Origin: JBFWRK01 sp050248955
GTDB taxonomy: Bacteria; Actinomycetota; Acidimicrobiia; Acidimicrobiales; Ilumatobacteraceae
Reading direction: 5' to 3'
Assembly: GCA_050248955.1 (NCBI GenBank)
Contig: JBFWRK010000009.1
Coordinates: 1 to 64,000 of the forward strand
DNA length: 64,000 bases
In this document: positions 60,576 through 64,000 of the stretch, piece after piece
How positions within the stretch are numbered: position 1 is the stretch's first letter
How the letters are laid out: the number at the start of each line of letters is the position of its first letter
Program-made: the position numbers and the translations under genes
Notes under the pieces: model-generated
Told to the model about the DNA's origin: nothing
Databases searched by the model: none
What the model saw: only the letters and a program-made list of their open reading frames with translations

Positions 60576-61585
60576 GAGCGGGCAGCCGCCGTGGTGCGCC
60601 GGATGACGAGCGTCGGTGTCGCCAGCAGGTTCCTCGGCTTCGTCCGCCCCTCGATGCGCTCGGCGAGCACCTGCATCGCGAGCGCGCCCATCGACTCCCT
60701 GGGTTGGTCGATCGTGGTGAGGGCGATGTGCTGCAACCGCGCGATCAGCGTGTTGTCGTAGCCGACGACCGACAGGTCTTCCGGAACGCGCACGCCGGCG
60801 TCCTCGAGCGTCGCCATCGCACCCGCGGCAACGAGGTCGTTCGCCGCGAACAGCGCCGTCGGCAGCTGCGACCGGCGCAGCAGCAGCTCGGCGGCGTGTA
60901 CGCCCGACGCCTCGGTGAAGTCACCGGACACGACGTCCGGCGCGGCGAGGCCGAGCCGGGCCATGGCGTTGCGGTAGCCGGTCCTCCTCGGCGCCGCGCC
61001 GGCACCGCGGCCGCCGTCGATGTGCACGATGTGGCGGTGACCGAGACCAGCGAGGTGCTCGATCGCCAGCATCGAGCCGATCGATTCGTCTGCCATCACG
61101 CTGTCGAACGACGCTCGAGCAACGGTGCGCCCGAGCACGACAACGGGTGTCATCTCGCCGAGTGCGATCAGGCGACGTGATGCGAGCCGTGGGCTGAGGA
61201 GCACCATGCCGTCGACGCGGTGCTCGAGCATCGTCTCGACGGCACGATCCTCGCCGGCGTCGCGTCGCTGGCTCGTCGTGAGCAGCAACCGGTACCCGCT
61301 CGACTCCGCGGCGTCGGCGACACCGTCGAAGATCTCGGCGAAGAACGGGTTGTGCAGATCGTTGAGCAGGACGCCGATGGTCCCGCTCGAGCGGCTCGCG
61401 AGGCTGCGGGCGGAGGCGTTCGGCCGGTAGCCGAGTGCCTTCGCGGCCTGCAGCACCCGACTCCGGCGCTCGTTGCTGACCTTCGGGCTCTCGCGGAACA
61501 CGAGCGACACGAGGGCGCGCGACACCCCGGCAGCGGCGGCGACGTCCTCCATCGTCGGCGGGCTCGCCCCCAGGTCTCTTGACAC
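60572..61585 (-). CDS. LacI-family transcriptional regulator
   Basis: A sugar-responsive repressor of 337 residues. The helix-turn-helix MEDVAAAAGVSRALVSLVFR and hinge VLQAAKALGYRPNASARSLA are followed by the periplasmic-binding-protein-like domain (TIGVLLNDLHNPFFAEIFDG, SVVGYDNTLIARLQHIALTT). GTG at 61585 has GGAGGGG upstream. It is divergent from an IolE-like gene, sugar-binding lipoprotein and permease, with a palindromic operator in between; it very likely represses both directions until its sugar or polyol binds. Confidence 0.93.
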   Translation of the reverse strand: MSRDLGASPPTMEDVAAAAGVSRALVSLVFRESPKVSNERRSRVLQAAKALGYRPNASARSLASRSSGTIGVLLNDLHNPFFAEIFDGVADAAESSGYRLLLTTSQRRDAGEDRAVETMLEHRVDGMVLLSPRLASRRLIALGEMTPVVVLGRTVARASFDSVMADESIGSMLAIEHLAGLGHRHIVHIDGGRGAGAAPRRTGYRNAMARLGLAAPDVVSGDFTEASGVHAAELLLRRSQLPTALFAANDLVAAGAMATLEDAGVRVPEDLSVVGYDNTLIARLQHIALTTIDQPRESMGALAMQVLAERIEGRTKPRNLLATPTLVIRRTTAAARS

Positions 61586-61623
61586 GGCCCCTCCCTCACA
61601 TGAAGATGCCGAACGGTAGCCAG

Positions 61624-61637
61624 TTAGAGCGCTCCAA
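61624..61637. promoter_or_regulatory. LacI-type operator
   Basis: TTAGAGCGCTCCAA is a 14-bp palindrome with one mismatch and a central GC step, typical of LacI/GalR operators. It lies 39 nt before the LacI gene and 45 nt before the IolE-like gene, so it can serve both. Confidence 0.65.
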
Positions 61638-61681
61638 TGAAGTGCGCTGCGAAATTGGCCTGATGATGTCCGGGGGGACGA

Positions 61682-62587
61682 ATGATGGGAACGGGGGTGC
61701 TCGAACGCCTCGGCGGCGCGCCGATCTCGTGGGGCGTCTGCGAGGTGCCGGGCTGGGGACGGATGCTCGCCGCGCCGCGAGTCCTCGGCGAGATGGCGAG
61801 CCTCGGCCTGCACGCCACCGAGCTCGGCGCGCCCGGCTTCCTCCCCGACGACACCGCAGCCGTCACGAACCTGCTCGCCGAGCTCGGGATCACGCTGCTC
61901 GGCGGCTTCGTGCCGCTGGTCCTGCACGACCCGGCGCGGCTCGCCGCCACGGAGGACGAAGCCAGGCGCATCGCGGCGAAGTTCCGGGACCTCGGCGCGG
62001 CCACCTTCGTCACCGCTGCGGTCGTCGACTCCGACTGGTCGGCGCGCGTCCCGCTCGACGAGCCGCAGTGGTCGTGCCTGATCGGCGCGCTCGACCTCGT
62101 CGACGAGATCGTCGCCGAGTTCGGGTTGCGTCAGGTGCTGCACCCGCACATCGGCACGCTCGTCGAGACCGCGGACGATGTCGACCGGGTGCTCGCCGCG
62201 TCCGGCGTGCAATGGTGCCTCGACACCGGGCACCTCGCGATCGGTGGAACGGACCCGTTGCGGTTCGCGCAGGACTACGGTGACCGCGTCGGGCACGTGC
62301 ACCTGAAGGACGTCGACATGACGCTCGCCGCTCGACAGCAATCGGGGGAGTTGTCATGGATGCAAGCGGTGCAGGCCGGCCTGTTCCGGTCACTCGGCAA
62401 CGGTGACGTTCCTGTGGGCGACGTGATCCGCCAACTGGAAGCGGGCGGCTACGAGGGGTGGTACGTCCTCGAGCAGGACCAAGCGATCACCGGCGAGGAG
62501 CCGGCGCCAGGCGCTGGTCCGATCGACGACGCTCGAAAGAGCGTCGCATACCTCCGCGCCGCGTTCGGCGACAGCGCATCAGCGTGA
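61682..62587 (+). CDS. TIM-barrel sugar isomerase/dehydratase, IolE-like
   Basis: A xylose-isomerase-fold protein of 301 residues. The opening APISWGVCEVPGWGRMLAAP is characteristic of inosose dehydratase (IolE) and close relatives. Metal-binding residues appear in LHATELGAPGFLPDD, LHPHIGTLVETADDV, CLDTGHLAIGGTDP and GHVHLKDVD. It could act in inositol or related polyol breakdown. ATG at 61682 follows CGGGGGGAC. It is the first gene of the LacI-controlled operon, followed by a sugar-binding lipoprotein. Other iol genes are not seen in the window. Confidence 0.83.
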   Translation: MMGTGVLERLGGAPISWGVCEVPGWGRMLAAPRVLGEMASLGLHATELGAPGFLPDDTAAVTNLLAELGITLLGGFVPLVLHDPARLAATEDEARRIAAKFRDLGAATFVTAAVVDSDWSARVPLDEPQWSCLIGALDLVDEIVAEFGLRQVLHPHIGTLVETADDVDRVLAASGVQWCLDTGHLAIGGTDPLRFAQDYGDRVGHVHLKDVDMTLAARQQSGELSWMQAVQAGLFRSLGNGDVPVGDVIRQLEAGGYEGWYVLEQDQAITGEEPAPGAGPIDDARKSVAYLRAAFGDSASA

Positions 62588-62637
62588 ACGCCGGACTCGG
62601 CCGGTCAAACCAACAACCCGAAGGGGGAAGACAACCA

Positions 62638-63702
62638 ATGAGGAAGCTGCGAGTAACAGCGGTTCTCGCGACTGCTGCACTGCTCTTCGCTGCTGGCTGC
62701 AGCAGCGACGACGATGACGCCAACACCGGTGCCGTGGGGGGCACCGACGCACCGGCGGCCACCGACGCACCAGAGGACACAGCGGCGGCGCCGGCAGCGA
62801 CCGACGCCACCGAGGACAGCGTCGACGTCGTGCAGGGCTCCGACATCACCCTCGCCGTCATCACGCACGGCGACGACGGCGTGTTCTGGTCCGTGGCCCA
62901 GAAGGGCGCGGAGCAGGCCGGCGAGGATCTCGGGATCACCGTGCAGTACCAGGGAGCCAACAACGACGCGTCCACGCAGTCGCAGATGATCGAGCAGGCC
63001 GTGGCCGACGGCGTCGACGGGGTCGCGATCTCGCTCGCCGATCCCGACGCCCTGGAGGCTGCCGCGCAGTCCGTCGTCGACGCGGGCATCCCGCTGATCA
63101 CCCTGAACTCCGGCAGCGACCGGTTCAAGGAGCTCGGTGCGATCACGCACGTCGGTCAGGACGAGACGATCGCCGGCAACGGTGCCGGTGAGCGGTTCGC
63201 AGCCGAGAGCAAGACCCACCTGCTCTGCGTCATGCAGGAGCAGAGCAACGTCGGTCTCCAGGCCCGCTGCGACGGCGCCGAGGAGACCTTCGGCGGTGAG
63301 GTCACGACGATCACCACCTCCGGTGACGCCGACCCGACCACCTCCCAGCAGGAGATCAAGGCTGCGCTCGAGGCCGACGACACCATCGATGCCGTCTTCG
63401 CCACGGGTCCCATCGGTGCGGTGCTGGCGGTTGCCGCGGCCGAGGAGCTCGGCCGTGACGTCATGATCGGTTCGGTCGACCTCTCCGAGGACCTGCTGAG
63501 CTCGATCGAGGCCGGGGCCATCTCGTTCACGATCGACCAGCAGCAGTACCTGCAGGGCTACCTCTCGGTCGTGTTCCTGTACCTGAACATCACCAACGCC
63601 AACACCGTCGGTGGCGGCCTGCCGGTCAACACCGGTCCGGGCTTCGTCACGGCCGACAACGTGGCGAGCGTCACGGAACTGGTCGCTGCGGGCACGCGGT
63701 GA
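62638..63702 (+). CDS. Sugar ABC transporter substrate-binding lipoprotein
   Basis: An extracytoplasmic solute-binding protein of 354 residues. The signal has a lipobox (ALLFAAGCSSDDDD), followed by an acidic Thr/Ala linker. The mature part is of the ribose/galactose-binding (Peripla_BP_4) type: ITLAVITHGDDGVFWSVAQK, GVDGVAISLADPDALEAAAQ, VGQDETIAGNGAGERFAAES and IDAVFATGPIGAVLAVAAAE. The ATG follows GAAGGGGGAAG. It serves the permease that starts at 63824 and fits uptake of an inositol-like or pentose sugar. Confidence 0.92.
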   Translation: MRKLRVTAVLATAALLFAAGCSSDDDDANTGAVGGTDAPAATDAPEDTAAAPAATDATEDSVDVVQGSDITLAVITHGDDGVFWSVAQKGAEQAGEDLGITVQYQGANNDASTQSQMIEQAVADGVDGVAISLADPDALEAAAQSVVDAGIPLITLNSGSDRFKELGAITHVGQDETIAGNGAGERFAAESKTHLLCVMQEQSNVGLQARCDGAEETFGGEVTTITTSGDADPTTSQQEIKAALEADDTIDAVFATGPIGAVLAVAAAEELGRDVMIGSVDLSEDLLSSIEAGAISFTIDQQQYLQGYLSVVFLYLNITNANTVGGGLPVNTGPGFVTADNVASVTELVAAGTR

Positions 63703-63711
63703 CCACTGGAC

Positions 63712-63733
63712 GCCCCACCGTTGCGGGTGGGGC
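63712..63733 (+). terminator. Hairpin 1 after the sugar-binding protein gene
   Basis: gccccacc-gttgcg-ggtggggc, 8-bp perfect arms, starts 10 nt after the stop codon. With hairpin 2 it probably causes partial termination or protects the 3' end, so that more binding protein than permease is made. Confidence 0.5.
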
Positions 63734-63749
63734 ACACTAACGACCTGAT

Positions 63750-63779
63750 GGGTCGGGAACCCGTTCGAGTTCCCGACCC
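63750..63779 (+). terminator. Hairpin 2 before the permease gene
   Basis: gggtcgggaac-ccgttcga-gttcccgaccc has 11-bp perfect arms. It lies 44 nt before the permease ATG. No T-run follows, which fits attenuation rather than full termination. Confidence 0.5.
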
Positions 63780-63823
63780 GTCCGGCTTCACGACGATGAC
63801 ACCTCCGGGGGTGGGGGACACCT

Positions 63824-64000
63824 ATGAGCGCACCTGCGCACGACGCTCCAGAACCGCGGCCGAGCGCTGACGAGCGCCTCAGGTTCCGGGGTCCGATCCA
63901 ACGAATGCTCGTCTCGCCCGAGGTCGGCGCGTTGATCGGCGCCGTGATGGTCTGGGTGTTCTTCTGGGGCGTCGGCGACAACTTCGGCACCGCTTCGGGC
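63824..64000 (+). CDS. Sugar ABC transporter permease (partial, 3' end outside window)
   Basis: Only the first 59 codons are in the window. A charged cytoplasmic N-terminus (APEPRPSADERLRFRGPIQR) precedes a first hydrophobic helix (VGALIGAVMVWVFFWGVG) and then DNFGTASG, as at the start of RbsC/XylH-type permeases. It follows the binding-protein gene directly, supporting the assignment. ATG at 63824 has GTGGGGGA upstream. Confidence 0.75.
   Translation, partial: MSAPAHDAPEPRPSADERLRFRGPIQRMLVSPEVGALIGAVMVWVFFWGVGDNFGTASG

Overview
The window is a stretch of high-GC actinobacterial chromosome. Actinobacterial markers include a mycobacterial-type integration host factor next to gmk, a WhiB protein, a DUF1844 gene beside infC, a PriA that has lost its ATPase motifs, F420-type LLM and PimB-like proteins, and many GTG/TTG starts with GTGA/ATGA overlaps. 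The mix of genes (DUF3501 with rubrerythrin, sigma factors with extracytoplasmic tails, repeat-bearing M23 peptidase) suggests Acidimicrobiia, perhaps Ilumatobacteraceae; this placement is inference. No rRNA or tRNA gene was seen. One structural RNA, the RNase P RNA, is present.

Layout. 1-7.3 kb: a pyrimidine operon (pyrC partial, carA, carB, pyrD, pyrF). 7.4-18.1 kb: housekeeping genes mihF, gmk, rpoZ, coaBC, metK, priA, then after two minus-strand genes (an unusual membrane-tailed ECF sigma factor and an RsmC-like methyltransferase) def, fmt, rsmB and a MoaB/Mog protein. 18-22.8 kb: a large EAL-PAS-GGDEF protein facing hisG, a cold-shock-like protein, an alkyltransferase-like protein and a DUF1844 protein. 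23-25 kb: infC-rpmI-rplT and a SpoU methyltransferase; infC probably starts at a rare ATA codon. 25-30 kb: a second ECF sigma factor, an M23 peptidase with three C-terminal repeats, a Gfo/Idh/MocA dehydrogenase and an LLM-type oxidoreductase. 30-35.1 kb: a class A penicillin-binding protein, a zinc-ribbon coiled-coil protein, a membrane hydrolase, a phosphoglycerate-mutase-like protein and a MscS channel.

35.1-38.6 kb is the most unusual part. Two hairpins are followed by a broken UBP-type zinc-finger gene that ends at a cluster of short repeats. A 66-bp segment of that cluster recurs as an 89 % identical direct repeat 2.9 kb further on, beside the 3' end of rnpB. Between the copies lie an FMN reductase, a cupin, a MarR regulator with two clear palindromic operators, and a membrane SpoIIE-type phosphatase. 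A related 19-bp copy lies over the hisG stop codon.

38.9-46 kb: two Tat-targeted ferritin-like proteins, then a glycerol operon (glpD, AGPS-like flavoprotein, membrane protein, glpK) divergent from a Fur-family regulator across a perfect 14-bp-arm palindrome. 46.2-48.7 kb: rubrerythrin, a GlpC-like Fe-S protein and a DUF3501 protein form a probable redox or peroxide module. 48.8-60 kb: whiB, trpD-thrB, a DEDDh exonuclease/GIY-YIG protein, an NYN-domain protein, an intact RelBE-type module, a decayed VapBC-like module, queG, a PimB-like glycosyltransferase, an SRPBCC protein and a ROK kinase. 60-64 kb: a small S1-type protease, a LacI regulator with its operator, an IolE-like isomerase/dehydratase, a sugar-binding lipoprotein and the start of its ABC permease.

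Many genes without an obvious ribosome-binding site have a TANNNT -10 element 6-10 nt before the start codon, indicating frequent leaderless transcription. Most operons otherwise use 1-14 nt overlaps between stop and start codons.
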